Shown here piece by piece: positions 26,131 through 36,161 of a stretch of DNA of 64,000 nt. Positions within the stretch are counted from its first letter, which is position 1, and every line of letters begins with the position of its first letter. Position numbers and translations under genes: made by a program. The notes beneath the pieces are model-generated. The model was given only the letters and a program-made list of their open reading frames with translations. It was not told where the DNA came from and ran no database searches. This DNA is from an uncultured Flaviramulus sp. (GTDB lineage: Bacteria; Bacteroidota; Bacteroidia; Flavobacteriales; Flavobacteriaceae): NCBI GenBank assembly GCA_947495125.1, contig CANLXL010000001.1, forward strand, positions 558,001 to 622,000, read 5' to 3'.

Positions 26131-28512
26131 TTAAAACTTAATTCGAATCTGTTTTGTTTTTAATGTATTCCAGGTTAAGGGAATACGCAATGAATTGCTT
26201 GCTGAATGCCATTGAGCATCAACATGCTTTCCGTCAATTTTAAGACGTTTTGGCTCTGACTTTATATTATGAATTATAAGCTGGATATGTTTAGAATCCG
26301 ATTGAAAATGTTCACCAATTTCAGCCTCAAATTTAATACTTAAACGTTTCTTTGATGCTTTTGATTTAAATTCCAAAATTTCATATTGTTTCTTTTTATA
26401 AGCTTCAGGAGTTTTACCATCATCGTTATACAAACTTCTAACGCTTTCGGTTAAAGTCCCATCATGGTAATAATGAAGTTCAAAGTCACTTAGATTATAT
26501 CTTTCAGTATTTTGCATGGCCTTAATCATCGGGATAAATGCTCCTGCTCTTAAATATGTTGGGATAGTATGTTCATTCAAAATTACCTCCTTTGTTTGCC
26601 CGCCTTCAATCCTTTCATCGGTATAAAAATCGAACCAAACATGATCTTTTGGCAAATATACCTCCTGTGTTGTTCTTCCGGCTTCAAGAACCGGAGACAC
26701 TAAAAAATCAGATCCCCATAAATAGGTTTTTGAATAATTAAATAGCGCAGAATTATTTGCTTCTTCAAAAAACAGCGGTCGCATCAATGGTTTTCCAAAT
26801 GCATTGTTTTCATATACTAAATGATAATTATAGGGTAATAATTTATAACGCAACACAATAGCTTTTTTTGCCAAGGATTTTGCTTTTTCACTTCTAAACA
26901 CAGGTTCACTAGGGACTTCTTCCTGGGCATGCGGCCTGAAAACGGGTTGAAAAACACCGTATTGTAACCAACGTGTGTACAATTCGTCATCGAGGTTGGC
27001 GCCTGCAAATCCGCCTAAATCCGAATGCATATAGGCCAAACCCTGCATACCCATTTGGAGGGCTATTTCCGGCTGACTTTGTAAGCCTCCCCAAGTTCTG
27101 TTCACATCACCTGACCACGGAATGAGTCCGTAACGCTGAGACCCGGAATAGCCTGCCCGCATTAAAATAAAGGGACGTGTTTCTGGAAAATCACGCTGAT
27201 AACCTTCATAAACCAATCGGGCCCAATCATGACCATAAATATTATGAACCTCATCGGCCGTACCTTTTTCATGGATTAAGTCTTTAGGGTGTACTTCAGG
27301 TTCACCCAAATCACCCCAAACACCTGCAACACCTTTATCGATCAGGTCTTTGTAAATGTTCCAGAACCACTGTTCTGCTTTAGGGTTGTATATATCGATG
27401 AGTCCTGTATTTCCAAAATAGAAATCATATTTATACGGGTTTCCCAATGCGTCTTTTGCCAAAATATCGGCTTCAACGGCTTCGTTCCATCGTTTTGAAG
27501 TGGATAATATAAAAGGTTCGGTAATGGTAATCGTTTTTACACCTTTGTGTTTCAACTTGGAGACCATACCTTCAAAATCGGGAAAAGAATCCTTAAACAC
27601 TTCCAGGTTTCCCATGGTTCCGGTAATCTCTTTACCGAACCAATATAAGTCTAAGATAACGGCATCAACCGGAATCTCTTCCGTAATAAATTTATTAATG
27701 GTCGCTTCCACCTCTTTTTGAGAATGATACCCAAATCGACTGGAAAAATTACCCAAAGCCCAACGTGGAGGCATAGGTTGTTTACCCGTTAAGTCGGTAT
27801 AGTTATTCGTAATATCGTACCAGGAATCACCAGCAATAACTTGGTAAGCTTTCCTTCCTGAAATCGTTTCGTAAGCTAATGTATTATCAGATTTGCTATC
27901 CAGATCCAAAAACCCTACGGGTGCATTATCAAAATGAATCATGTACTTTTTAGAGGACATGACTATCGGTAATGTAAAGTTCATAAGGTCACTTCTGGTT
28001 TCGTAGCCATAATGTGCCTTGTTATAAAGCTGAAGTCGGTTTCCGCGTCGGTTCATCCCCAATGCTCTGGCACCGCCACCATACTGGGTCTCATCCTTTC
28101 CTAAATTGAACTGAATAATTTCTAAACTATCATTTTTAATATAGCCTGCCTTCTCCGAAATAATCGGGTTATTTTTATAGGTATATGAAATTTGAAAGGG
28201 TTGCTTTTGAATGTTAACGGCAATACCTTCGGAGGTTATGCTAATGTAGTTCTCTCCAGGTGCAACCGCTATTTTTGTATGCTGAGGCTTCAAAACTACA
28301 GCATGAGATTTCTTTTGAAATACTTCTCCCTTTGGGATAAAAACAGTTTCTACAATTTGAGGATTATAAAATTGAATCTTATAGATACCGTCGTTCACCA
28401 TCAGCTCTATTCCATTTTCTGTCTCGGCGTATTCATGAAAAACGCGATTAGAGTTTTGCCCGAAAGACAGAAAACCTAACAATAAGGTTATTAGAATAAG
28501 AATTCTGCTCAC
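26131..28512 (-). CDS. GH31 alpha-glucosidase, secreted
   Basis: This 793-residue protein has a signal peptide (LITLLLGFLSFGQ). The full GH31 set is present: N-terminal domain to about 240, LGNFSSRFGYHS, VILDLYWFG, nucleophile Asp401 in GVAGVWGDLGEPEVH, acid/base Asp469 in WSGDVNRTW, and SDLGGFAG. C-terminal beta domains follow (VYLPKDHVWFDFYTDER, then IPTYLRAGAFIP). It releases glucose from the non-reducing ends of maltodextrins in the periplasm, the role taken by the unrelated GH97 SusB in Bacteroides. It is separated by 2 bases from the upstream GH13 gene and 8 from the downstream one. Confidence 0.95.
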   Translation of the reverse strand: MSRILILITLLLGFLSFGQNSNRVFHEYAETENGIELMVNDGIYKIQFYNPQIVETVFIPKGEVFQKKSHAVVLKPQHTKIAVAPGENYISITSEGIAVNIQKQPFQISYTYKNNPIISEKAGYIKNDSLEIIQFNLGKDETQYGGGARALGMNRRGNRLQLYNKAHYGYETRSDLMNFTLPIVMSSKKYMIHFDNAPVGFLDLDSKSDNTLAYETISGRKAYQVIAGDSWYDITNNYTDLTGKQPMPPRWALGNFSSRFGYHSQKEVEATINKFITEEIPVDAVILDLYWFGKEITGTMGNLEVFKDSFPDFEGMVSKLKHKGVKTITITEPFILSTSKRWNEAVEADILAKDALGNPYKYDFYFGNTGLIDIYNPKAEQWFWNIYKDLIDKGVAGVWGDLGEPEVHPKDLIHEKGTADEVHNIYGHDWARLVYEGYQRDFPETRPFILMRAGYSGSQRYGLIPWSGDVNRTWGGLQSQPEIALQMGMQGLAYMHSDLGGFAGANLDDELYTRWLQYGVFQPVFRPHAQEEVPSEPVFRSEKAKSLAKKAIVLRYKLLPYNYHLVYENNAFGKPLMRPLFFEEANNSALFNYSKTYLWGSDFLVSPVLEAGRTTQEVYLPKDHVWFDFYTDERIEGGQTKEVILNEHTIPTYLRAGAFIPMIKAMQNTERYNLSDFELHYYHDGTLTESVRSLYNDDGKTPEAYKKKQYEILEFKSKASKKRLSIKFEAEIGEHFQSDSKHIQLIIHNIKSEPKRLKIDGKHVDAQWHSASNSLRIPLTWNTLKTKQIRIKF

Positions 28513-28514
28513 GA

Positions 28515-30443
28515 CTATAGTTTTGTTGTTAACACATGACTTCCTTTATGGTTTAAAATCAGGGTATCCTTCCAAACAAAACTTTCATCTGAAATAACAT
28601 TTTTAAGTGTTTTCCCATGTAAACCAACTTCTTCAAATCGCGCTAAATCGAGCGTAATAGATGCTTCATTCTTATTGATAATATGGACAACCGTTTCATC
28701 ATCTAAAACTCTAAACAGGACATAAACCCCATTTTCCGGTGCAAAATGAATGGTTTTTCCGTCGTGTATCGCTTTACTGGTTTTACGGTGATTCAATAGT
28801 TTTTTCAAAAAAGATTGCATGTCTTTTTGATCATTGCGCAAGCCTTCACCTGTAAACGCATTTACAGTATCACCTTCCCAACCGCCGGGAAAATCGGTAC
28901 GGACTAAACCATGATCTCCAGGCTTTTTAAAGTCATCCATCAAAATTTCTGTACCATAATAAATTTGTGGAATTCTGGGTAAGGTCAGTAAATAACTTAT
29001 GGCCGTTTTGGTATTAGTTACATCGCCTTTTAGCTGTGTATAAATGCGACTCATATCATGATTATCGGGAAAGATCATAATATCTTTCGGACTCGCATAA
29101 TGAAAATCGTTGGCTAAGCCTTCATAAATTTTCACTAGACCTTTATTCCATGACTCTTCTTCATTTAGTGCATTGACAATATGGGATTGCATCGCAAAGT
29201 CCATAGTCGACTTTAAATTAGAATCATAGCCATCCCTATTATTCGCACCATCCTGCCAATATCCAATTAATAGTGGATTGTAACTCCACTCTTCACCCAC
29301 AATAGTAAAATTGGGATACTCGGTCATAATTGATCCTGCCCAAAGACTCATAAATGCCTTATCAGGGTAAGGATATGTATCTTGACGAATACCACCTAAT
29401 CCAATAGTTTCAATCCACCAAATACTGTTTTGAATAATGTATTTAGCCATAAATGGATTGCGCTGATTTAAATCCGGCATCACGCTTACAAACCAACCAT
29501 CGGCCATTCCTTTTTTATCTGCTTTTGAAGCATAGATATCTTGATTACTGGTACGCCTATGATTAGAATATGTTGTTTTCTTTTTATTTTCAAAGGCTTC
29601 CTGGAAGTTCACCCAATCCTTAAAGGGTAAATCCTGCATCCACCAATGTTCACTCCCGCAATGGTTGGCGACCTGATCCATGACTAGTTTAATCCCTTTT
29701 TCTTTAGCTTTATCAGCAAGTTCCCGATAGTCTTCCAAGGTTCCGAAGCGCGGATCGATTTCATAAAAATCTGTCATGGCATAACCATGGTACGACGATC
29801 TGGACATATCATTAGTTAATACGGGGCATGACCAAATGGTGGTAAACCCCATATCATGTATATAATTTAAATTATTGGTAATGCCTTTAATATCTCCTCC
29901 ATGTCTCGCATAATCATCTGCCCTGTCTATGGTTCTTTCTTTTAAGGACTCTACAATATCATTTTCCGGGATAGCGTTTACAAAACGATCCGGTGTAATC
30001 AGGTAGAGCACATCAGAACTATTAAAACCAATAAAGTCTTCGGCGTCTTTTTCTCTTTGTTTTAGCTCATAAGTTTGAACCAGGTCTTTTTCATTCTCTA
30101 ACTTAAACGTCATATTGAACTTTCCCGGTTTTGCGTCTTCATCGATGCTTAAATCAATGAAAAGGTAGTTGGGACTATCTGCTTTATGTACTTTTTTTAT
30201 GGAAACCCCAGGGTATGAAATTACGAGTTTCCGCTCAGAAATATTTGGATGCTTTACCAGCAATTGCAATCCGTGATTTTTAAAACCAACCCACCAATTT
30301 GGTGGTTCTATACGCTCTAAATCATTTTTTTCAACTATAGAAGGTGTTGAAAGCACGGCTTCCAAATTTGATTCGCTTTGCTCCTTACATGACATATTAA
30401 AAATAAATACACAAAGAATACTTAACTTAATTAATTGTTTCAT
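28515..30443 (-). CDS. GH13 neopullulanase/cyclomaltodextrinase-type lipoprotein (SusA-like)
   Basis: This 642-residue lipoprotein (NMSC, Cys19) has an N-terminal beta domain at about 40-130 of the cyclomaltodextrinase-N type (IEPPNWWVGFKNHGLQLLVK). It is followed by a GH13 barrel with DQVANH (256-261), GGIRQDTYPYP with nucleophile Asp355, IVGEEWSYNP with acid/base Glu384, and FPDNHDMSR with Asp463. The IRQDTYPY form of region II and the N-domain are those of SusA-like neopullulanases, which cut cyclic and linear maltodextrins. It follows the GH65 gene by 25 bases and precedes the GH31 gene by 2. Confidence 0.95.
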   Translation of the reverse strand: MKQLIKLSILCVFIFNMSCKEQSESNLEAVLSTPSIVEKNDLERIEPPNWWVGFKNHGLQLLVKHPNISERKLVISYPGVSIKKVHKADSPNYLFIDLSIDEDAKPGKFNMTFKLENEKDLVQTYELKQREKDAEDFIGFNSSDVLYLITPDRFVNAIPENDIVESLKERTIDRADDYARHGGDIKGITNNLNYIHDMGFTTIWSCPVLTNDMSRSSYHGYAMTDFYEIDPRFGTLEDYRELADKAKEKGIKLVMDQVANHCGSEHWWMQDLPFKDWVNFQEAFENKKKTTYSNHRRTSNQDIYASKADKKGMADGWFVSVMPDLNQRNPFMAKYIIQNSIWWIETIGLGGIRQDTYPYPDKAFMSLWAGSIMTEYPNFTIVGEEWSYNPLLIGYWQDGANNRDGYDSNLKSTMDFAMQSHIVNALNEEESWNKGLVKIYEGLANDFHYASPKDIMIFPDNHDMSRIYTQLKGDVTNTKTAISYLLTLPRIPQIYYGTEILMDDFKKPGDHGLVRTDFPGGWEGDTVNAFTGEGLRNDQKDMQSFLKKLLNHRKTSKAIHDGKTIHFAPENGVYVLFRVLDDETVVHIINKNEASITLDLARFEEVGLHGKTLKNVISDESFVWKDTLILNHKGSHVLTTKL

Positions 30444-30468
30444 GTTATTGGTTTTTAAGTTTGTTCGT

Positions 30469-32775
30469 CTAAATAGTCACCAAATTATTGGGTTCAATAG
30501 TTACCAATTCATCATTCACTAAAAGCTGTAATGCCACATTGCTTTCCAACTCAAAATTAGTTTCGTTTTGACCCACATTAATCTTTAATATCTGATTTCT
30601 GAAGTTCACCTTAAATGAATATCCCTTCCATTGTTTCGGGATTTGAGGGGTAAAGGACAACATATTGTTTTTAACACGCATCCCTCCAAAACCTTCAACA
30701 ATGCTCATCCAGGTCCCCGCCATGGAGGTAATATGAAGTCCTTCGTGAACTTCATGATTATAATCATCTAAATCTAACCGGGATGTGCGTAAATAAAATT
30801 CATAGGCTTGATCCATTCTACCCAATTTCGCAGCTTGAATACTATGAACACAAGGTGATAACGAGCTTTCATGGACTGTAAAGGGTTCATAAAAATCGAA
30901 ATGCTTTTCTAATTCCTCGATGGTAAAATGATCTTCAAAAAAGTAAAAACCCTGTAAGGTATCGGCTTGTTTTATATAAGGTGAACGTAAAATTCTATCC
31001 CATGACCATTTTTGGTTAATTGGCCTTTCAGATGGGTCTAAATTTGAAACACTTATTAATTCTTTATCCAAAAACCCATCTTGTTGTAAATATACCTGAT
31101 GTTCTTCAGAATAGGGAAAATACATGTTTTCTGAAACGTTTTTCCATAACTCTAATTCTGCTTCAGATAAATTAACTTTGGCATGTATTCTTTTAAAATC
31201 TGATGCAAATTCAGATTTCACTTTTTGAATATTTTCAATAGCGTATTTAATGCTCCATTGCGCCAAATAATTCGTATACCAATTATTGTTTACATTATTT
31301 TCGTATTCGTTTGGACCGGTTACTCCAAGGATAACATATTTATTTTCCTTCTCTGAAAATGTAGCGCGTTGCTGCCAAAATCTGGCAATTCCAATAAGAA
31401 CTTCCAATCCTTTTTCCGGAATATAGCTGTAGTCTCCGGTATAGCGATGGTAGTTATAAATAGCAAAGGCAATGGCTCCGTTACGGTGAATTTCTTCAAA
31501 AGTGATCTCCCATTCGTTATGGCATTCTTCACCATTCATAGTCACCATAGGATATAAAGCTGCTCCGTTGTTAAAACCTAACTTTTCAGCATTTTCAATC
31601 GCTTTATCCAAATGATTATAACGGTATTCTAAAAGGCTTCTAGCTACCTGCTGATCTTTGGTTGCCATATAAAATGGAATGCAATAGGCTTCGGTATCCC
31701 AATAGGTACTTCCACCATATTTCTCACCGGTAAATCCTTTTGGTCCAATATTTAGTCTTGAATCCTTTCCTGAGTACGTCTGATTCAAATGAAAAATATT
31801 GAAACGAATACCTTGCTGCGCCTTTACATCACCTTGAATAGAAATATCTGCGCGTTCCCAAATATGTTGCCAAGCTTGTTTTTGATTGGCCAGTAATCCA
31901 TCAAACCCTATGGTTTTGGCCTCTTCAAGAATGCCTTTAGACACCGTAACCAAGGCCTCTTTGTCATGATTTCTATCTACGGCATAGCCACCAAACTTAT
32001 GAATACTATATGTATTTCCTTTTTCAACGGAAGCAGAATACCTAAAGGCTATCCGATTAGATTTTTCGGCGGTCTGAGATTCAATCAAAAGAGGTTTCCC
32101 ATTCATAAAAACCTGCGATTCCATAAACGTACAGGTGTAGAAATTGGTTTTCATGGTTTTTGCTTTTATAAAAGCCTGATGGTTCTCCCGACTCACTTTA
32201 AGAATATCCCAAAACTTGTGTTCCCAATTGGTATCTTCGTTAGAAATTCCACCATCCAAATAAGGTTCGAATACGATGTCAACATCCCTGTTTATAGGTG
32301 TTACTTGATATTGAATTGCCCCTAATTCCTCCAAGTCTAAACTTAGAAAACGTTTGGTTTTAATTTCAACTTGAACATCATTTTGTAAAGTGGCTTTGAA
32401 GCTTCTGGACAACCATCCTTCCTGCATGTTGAGCTCTCTTTTAAAATGCTCAACATCTTTACAAGTAAACAGATCTAAGGGTTCACCGTCGACGGTCACG
32501 TTAATTCCTATCCAGTTCGGTGCATTAAGCACTTTGGCAAAATATTCGGGATAGCCATTTTTCCACCACCCCACTCTGGTTTTATCAGGATAATAGACTC
32601 CGGCAATATAACTGCCCTGGAACGTTGGTCCCGAGTATTGTTCTTCAAAATTAGCACGTTGCCCCATGGCACCGTTACCAATACTAAATAAACTTTCGGA
32701 AGACTTGACATGACTGGTATCGAAGCCTTCTTCTATTAATGACCAGTTATCTGGTTTTATATAATCTTGATTCAT
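30469..32775 (-). CDS. mapA: GH65 maltose phosphorylase
   Basis: This 768-residue protein lacks a signal peptide and should be cytoplasmic. It has an N-terminal beta-sandwich to about 270, then an (alpha/alpha)6 barrel. GVTGPNEYENNVNNNW (484-499) contains the general acid Glu490 in exactly the context of maltose phosphorylases. STYWDTEAY and HESSLSPCVHS are substrate and phosphate site motifs. It splits maltose with phosphate into glucose and beta-glucose 1-phosphate. The next gene, 13 bases upstream, encodes the beta-phosphoglucomutase that uses this product, which supports the specificity. Trehalose or kojibiose phosphorylase is less likely in this starch-type locus. Confidence 0.93.
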   Translation of the reverse strand: MNQDYIKPDNWSLIEEGFDTSHVKSSESLFSIGNGAMGQRANFEEQYSGPTFQGSYIAGVYYPDKTRVGWWKNGYPEYFAKVLNAPNWIGINVTVDGEPLDLFTCKDVEHFKRELNMQEGWLSRSFKATLQNDVQVEIKTKRFLSLDLEELGAIQYQVTPINRDVDIVFEPYLDGGISNEDTNWEHKFWDILKVSRENHQAFIKAKTMKTNFYTCTFMESQVFMNGKPLLIESQTAEKSNRIAFRYSASVEKGNTYSIHKFGGYAVDRNHDKEALVTVSKGILEEAKTIGFDGLLANQKQAWQHIWERADISIQGDVKAQQGIRFNIFHLNQTYSGKDSRLNIGPKGFTGEKYGGSTYWDTEAYCIPFYMATKDQQVARSLLEYRYNHLDKAIENAEKLGFNNGAALYPMVTMNGEECHNEWEITFEEIHRNGAIAFAIYNYHRYTGDYSYIPEKGLEVLIGIARFWQQRATFSEKENKYVILGVTGPNEYENNVNNNWYTNYLAQWSIKYAIENIQKVKSEFASDFKRIHAKVNLSEAELELWKNVSENMYFPYSEEHQVYLQQDGFLDKELISVSNLDPSERPINQKWSWDRILRSPYIKQADTLQGFYFFEDHFTIEELEKHFDFYEPFTVHESSLSPCVHSIQAAKLGRMDQAYEFYLRTSRLDLDDYNHEVHEGLHITSMAGTWMSIVEGFGGMRVKNNMLSFTPQIPKQWKGYSFKVNFRNQILKINVGQNETNFELESNVALQLLVNDELVTIEPNNLVTI

Positions 32776-32788
32776 TACATTTTAATCT

Positions 32789-33445
32789 TTATGCTGAAAT
32801 AACCTCGGTAAAAAAATTATGTGGTATTTCAGTTAAATTTTTGAAATTGAAATCGGCATCACTAAGTGTATTGTCGTCTCCTACACCCACCGATATCATA
32901 TTTGCTTTATTCGCTGCTTCTATGCCCGCAATGGCATCTTCAAAAACGACACAGCATTCTGGTTTTAGGTTAAGTTTTTCTGCGCCAATTAAAAAAACTT
33001 CAGGATCTGGTTTGGCTTTCGATACGCTATTACCATCTACGATACCTCTAAACCGGTCGAATAGGCCAACCTGGTTTAATATTAAAGGCGCATTTTTACT
33101 GGCTGAACCCAGAACATATTTTATCCCCAAAGCATCCAAGGTATTTAACAAATTTTCCACTCCGGGAAGGATTTCGTTTGCCCCCATTTTATAGATGTAC
33201 TTGAGATAGTCCTCGTTTTTTGCCACCAAAATGTCGCGTTTTTTATCTTCGGAAAGATCAACCTTTCCAATATCGAGTAAAATCTCTAATGACCTTACGC
33301 GACTTACTCCTTTTAGTAATTCGTTATGGGTTTCGGTAAACTCAAAGCCCAAATTGTCGGCAAGGTTTTTCCATGCCAAATAATGATATTTTGCCGTATC
33401 TACGATGACCCCATCGAGATCGAATATAACTCCTGTATTATTCAT
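32789..33445 (-). CDS. pgmB: Beta-phosphoglucomutase (HAD family)
   Basis: This 218-residue cytoplasmic protein carries the HAD motif DLDGVIVDT with nucleophile Asp9 and acid/base Asp11, a helical cap (about 15-90, including LLKGVSRVRSLEILL), GSASKN as motif II and VVFEDAIAGIEAA as the metal-binding motif. It interconverts beta-glucose 1-phosphate and glucose 6-phosphate. Its position between the sugar transporter (2 bases) and maltose phosphorylase (13 bases) completes a maltose import and phosphorolysis path. Confidence 0.95.
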   Translation of the reverse strand: MNNTGVIFDLDGVIVDTAKYHYLAWKNLADNLGFEFTETHNELLKGVSRVRSLEILLDIGKVDLSEDKKRDILVAKNEDYLKYIYKMGANEILPGVENLLNTLDALGIKYVLGSASKNAPLILNQVGLFDRFRGIVDGNSVSKAKPDPEVFLIGAEKLNLKPECCVVFEDAIAGIEAANKANMISVGVGDDNTLSDADFNFKNLTEIPHNFFTEVISA

Positions 33446-33447
33446 TC

Positions 33448-34818
33448 TTAAACTTCTGATTGGTAAGAGATGGCGTTTTTGTTTGTAATCAATAAATTAC
33501 ACAACCCGGCAATTATTAAACTTGCCCCAGCCACCGTCATAGCATTAATTGCTTCTTTTCCTAATAATCCCGACACATAGTTTATCCCTCCAAGTGCAGC
33601 AATAATTTGAGGTATTACAATAAACATATTAAAAATGCCCATAAACATTCCCATTTTCTTGGGGTCTACAGAACTAGATAGCATAGCATACGGCATAGAA
33701 AGAATACTTCCCCATGCTATTCCAACAAGTACAAAGCAAAATTTTAAATTTTCGGGAGAGGTGTAATACATAGAAATGAATCCAATACCTCCAAGTATTA
33801 AAGAAAACATGTGAACAAATTTTCTATTAGCTCTTCGCTTTGATGTATATAATACAAGAAGCAAGGCAAAAGCCATCGAGGACAAGCCGTAGACTCCCAT
33901 TGCAGAACCTACCAAATTAGATGATTTCTGGAATGCTGTATTTGCCTCATTAAAAGCTTCTGCCTGATTAGCGATTGACATATCGAATGCGGCCTGAATT
34001 GGTGCCGGAGTATGAAATACATGTTCTGTAAGTGCTGGATTTGCCAAACTCCACATTGTAAAAAAAGCAAACCAACTGAAAAATTGTATCACACCTAACT
34101 TCTTCATGGTTAACGGCATGTTACCGATATTATTAATTATATCCGGTATGAATTGATTCTTCTTAGCTTTTTCTTTTTCAAATTCCTCCATATCCTCAGG
34201 TGGATATTCAGTAGTTTTAAAAACAGTATATAATATACTTATTAAAAATACAAAAGCTCCAATTGCAAAAGCCAGCTTAACGGAGTTTGGAATGACCCCA
34301 GATGCAGCAGAATCACTCACGCCTAATTGGGAAACCATCCAAGGGAGATTACTAGCCACCCAGGTTCCAATTCCAATTATTAAAGTTTGCACAACAAATC
34401 CGTAAGTACGTTGAGATTCAGTAAGTTTATCGGCTACCAAAGCTCTAAAAGGTTCCATGGATATATTTATAGAAGCATCTAAAATCCATAGAAATCCAGC
34501 TGCTACCCATAAGGCCGGTGAATAAGGCACAAAGAATAAAGCAATTGAACTTAAAATGGCTCCAATAAGAAAATAAGGCCGTCGCCGCCCCCACCTTGGA
34601 CTCCAAGTTCTATCACTTAAATAACCAATTATAGGTTGAACAAGCAATCCAGTTAAAGGTGCTGCAATCCAAAGAATTGGAATGTCGTCAATATCCGCGC
34701 CTAATGTTTGAAATATTCGAGACATGAACCCGCCTTGCAAGGCAAATCCAAACTGTATTCCCAAAAAACCGAAACTCATGTTCCAAATTTCCCAGAAACT
34801 TAATCTACGCTTTTCCAT
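33448..34818 (-). CDS. MFS sugar transporter, GPH/SUC (MalT/SLC45-like) type
   Basis: This 456-residue inner-membrane protein has about 12 membrane segments. GYLSDRTWSPRWGRRRPYF (84-102) is the loop 2-3 signature of glycoside:proton symporters related to plant sucrose carriers. By position it imports maltose or short maltodextrins for the two cytoplasmic enzymes encoded directly after it. It is the first gene of the leftward operon, with a good promoter upstream and a leader with overlapping inverted repeats. Confidence 0.92.
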   Translation of the reverse strand: MEKRRLSFWEIWNMSFGFLGIQFGFALQGGFMSRIFQTLGADIDDIPILWIAAPLTGLLVQPIIGYLSDRTWSPRWGRRRPYFLIGAILSSIALFFVPYSPALWVAAGFLWILDASINISMEPFRALVADKLTESQRTYGFVVQTLIIGIGTWVASNLPWMVSQLGVSDSAASGVIPNSVKLAFAIGAFVFLISILYTVFKTTEYPPEDMEEFEKEKAKKNQFIPDIINNIGNMPLTMKKLGVIQFFSWFAFFTMWSLANPALTEHVFHTPAPIQAAFDMSIANQAEAFNEANTAFQKSSNLVGSAMGVYGLSSMAFALLLVLYTSKRRANRKFVHMFSLILGGIGFISMYYTSPENLKFCFVLVGIAWGSILSMPYAMLSSSVDPKKMGMFMGIFNMFIVIPQIIAALGGINYVSGLLGKEAINAMTVAGASLIIAGLCNLLITNKNAISYQSEV

Positions 34819-34844
34819 GAAATAGTATGTTTAAATTAATACTA

Positions 34845-34902
34845 TTTGATAAGCGATATACTTATCAAAACTTATGGTGAGAAGTGAAAATATAAGTTTT
34901 GA
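34845..34902. promoter_or_regulatory. Overlapping inverted repeats in the transporter leader
   Basis: TTTGATAAG at 34845-34853 pairs with CTTATCAAA at 34861-34869. TCAAAACTTAT at 34865-34875 pairs with ATAAGTTTTGA at 34892-34902. The two hairpins share bases 34865-34869, so they cannot both form. They lie between the promoter and the start codon of the transporter gene. They could be operators or an RNA switch. Confidence 0.55.
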
Positions 34903-34910
34903 TTTCGGGT

Positions 34911-34943
34911 CAAAGATATAGAAAAGATTTTTATACTTCCAAA
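34911..34943 (-). promoter_or_regulatory. Promoter of the leftward alpha-glucan operon
   Basis: Read on the minus strand there is TTTG (34943-34940), 21 bases, then TATCTTTG (34918-34911), an exact match to TAnnTTTG with acceptable spacing. The -33 box lies just before the lacI stop codon. Transcription would start near 34904 and give a leader of about 85 bases. Confidence 0.65.
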
Positions 34944-34951
34944 TATTTTTC

Positions 34952-36022
34952 CTATTTAGTTGATTCTCTTTCAATTATTTCGGTCTCAATCACCACCTTA
35001 ATAAAGTCAGATCTTCGTTCGTTACTCATAGTGTATTCGGCCTCTTCCGCCTCTTCAGCACCCAACCTATCGATAAGTAAATTAGCAGCCTGCTCTCCTA
35101 TTTTCTGACCATGCTGACTCACGGTGGTTAAGCTAGGTGTCGCGTGTTTTGAAAGCACACCATCGGTAAAACCGATTACTTGAACATCGTCAGGAATACT
35201 TAATCCCAACTTTCTGGCGACTTTCATTGCTGTAACGGCGTAAAGTTCATTAACCGCAAAAACACCATCAATACTAGGATTAATTTTAAAGAACTGCTCG
35301 ATTTCAAGTTCTAAATCTTCTAAATGATTTTCATCTAAACCATCATTAATCTTTAAAATTAAATCAGGATCTGCATGGATGTCATTATTTTCCAAAGCGG
35401 CTATATAGCCTTGTGTTCTTAATCTTCCAACACTCACATAATCCATAGTGGTAAGCAGTGCGATGCTTTTACATTGTTTTTCAAGAAGTTTTTCCACAGC
35501 CTTAACCGAACCGTTAAAATCGTCGACAATAACCTTGTCGCAATCTACCTCGTTAACCACCCTGTCAAACATCACAATAGGTATCCCTTGATTTATGGTC
35601 GCGTTAAAATGATGGTAATCCTGCTTCAATAAGGTTTCCTTTGAAATCGACAAAATAAATCCGTCGATACTCCCGTTGGCTAGCATTTCCATATTGATAA
35701 TTTCCTTGGTAAACGATTCGTTGGATAACCCAACGATAACATTATATCCACGCCTGTTAGCCACTAATTCTATACCTCGAATAACGGTTGAGAAAAAATG
35801 ATGCACGATCTCCGGGATTAATATCCCAATAGTTTTGGTTTTTCTATTCTTTAAGCTCAATGCGATATTATTGGGCTTATAGTTGTACAACTTTGCAAAT
35901 GCCTGAATCTTTTGCGTAGTATCCTCACTAATCTCCTTACTTCCACTTAATGCTTTCGAAACGGTTGAAATAGAAACATCTAGCTCTCTGGCAATTTGTT
36001 TTAAAGTTATCTTTCTTTTCAT
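34952..36022 (-). CDS. LacI-family transcriptional regulator of the alpha-glucan locus
   Basis: This 356-residue protein has a LacI helix-turn-helix at residues 1-55 (TLKQIARELDVSISTVSKAL, with hinge NNIALSLK) and a periplasmic-binding-protein-like sensor domain (IGILIPEIVHHFFSTVIRG, DGFILSISKET, VQVIGFTDG). In related Bacteroidota a LacI-type regulator replaces SusR for maltodextrin control. It lies between the two divergent arms of the locus and has a perfect palindrome upstream that is its probable operator. The effector is probably a maltodextrin or a sugar phosphate, which cannot be told from sequence. Confidence 0.95.
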   Translation of the reverse strand: MKRKITLKQIARELDVSISTVSKALSGSKEISEDTTQKIQAFAKLYNYKPNNIALSLKNRKTKTIGILIPEIVHHFFSTVIRGIELVANRRGYNVIVGLSNESFTKEIINMEMLANGSIDGFILSISKETLLKQDYHHFNATINQGIPIVMFDRVVNEVDCDKVIVDDFNGSVKAVEKLLEKQCKSIALLTTMDYVSVGRLRTQGYIAALENNDIHADPDLILKINDGLDENHLEDLELEIEQFFKINPSIDGVFAVNELYAVTAMKVARKLGLSIPDDVQVIGFTDGVLSKHATPSLTTVSQHGQKIGEQAANLLIDRLGAEEAEEAEYTMSNERRSDFIKVVIETEIIERESTK

Positions 36023-36147
36023 AGGATGAATTTAACAAAAATGATACGGAATAGTCTAAACTTTTATAAAGATATTACATTCTTAGATAACATCATTTTC
36101 ATGTATTTTTCTTAATTTATTTCAATAAAACTAAGAAGTTGTCAACA

Positions 36148-36161
36148 CGAAAACGTTTTCG
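36148..36161. promoter_or_regulatory. LacI-type operator palindrome
   Basis: CGAAAACGTTTTCG is a perfect 14-bp palindrome with the central CG typical of LacI-family operators. It lies 121 bases before susC and 125 bases before the lacI start. An imperfect -7 box (TAATTTCG, 36166-36173) follows it closely on the susC side, so binding would block that promoter. Confidence 0.75.
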
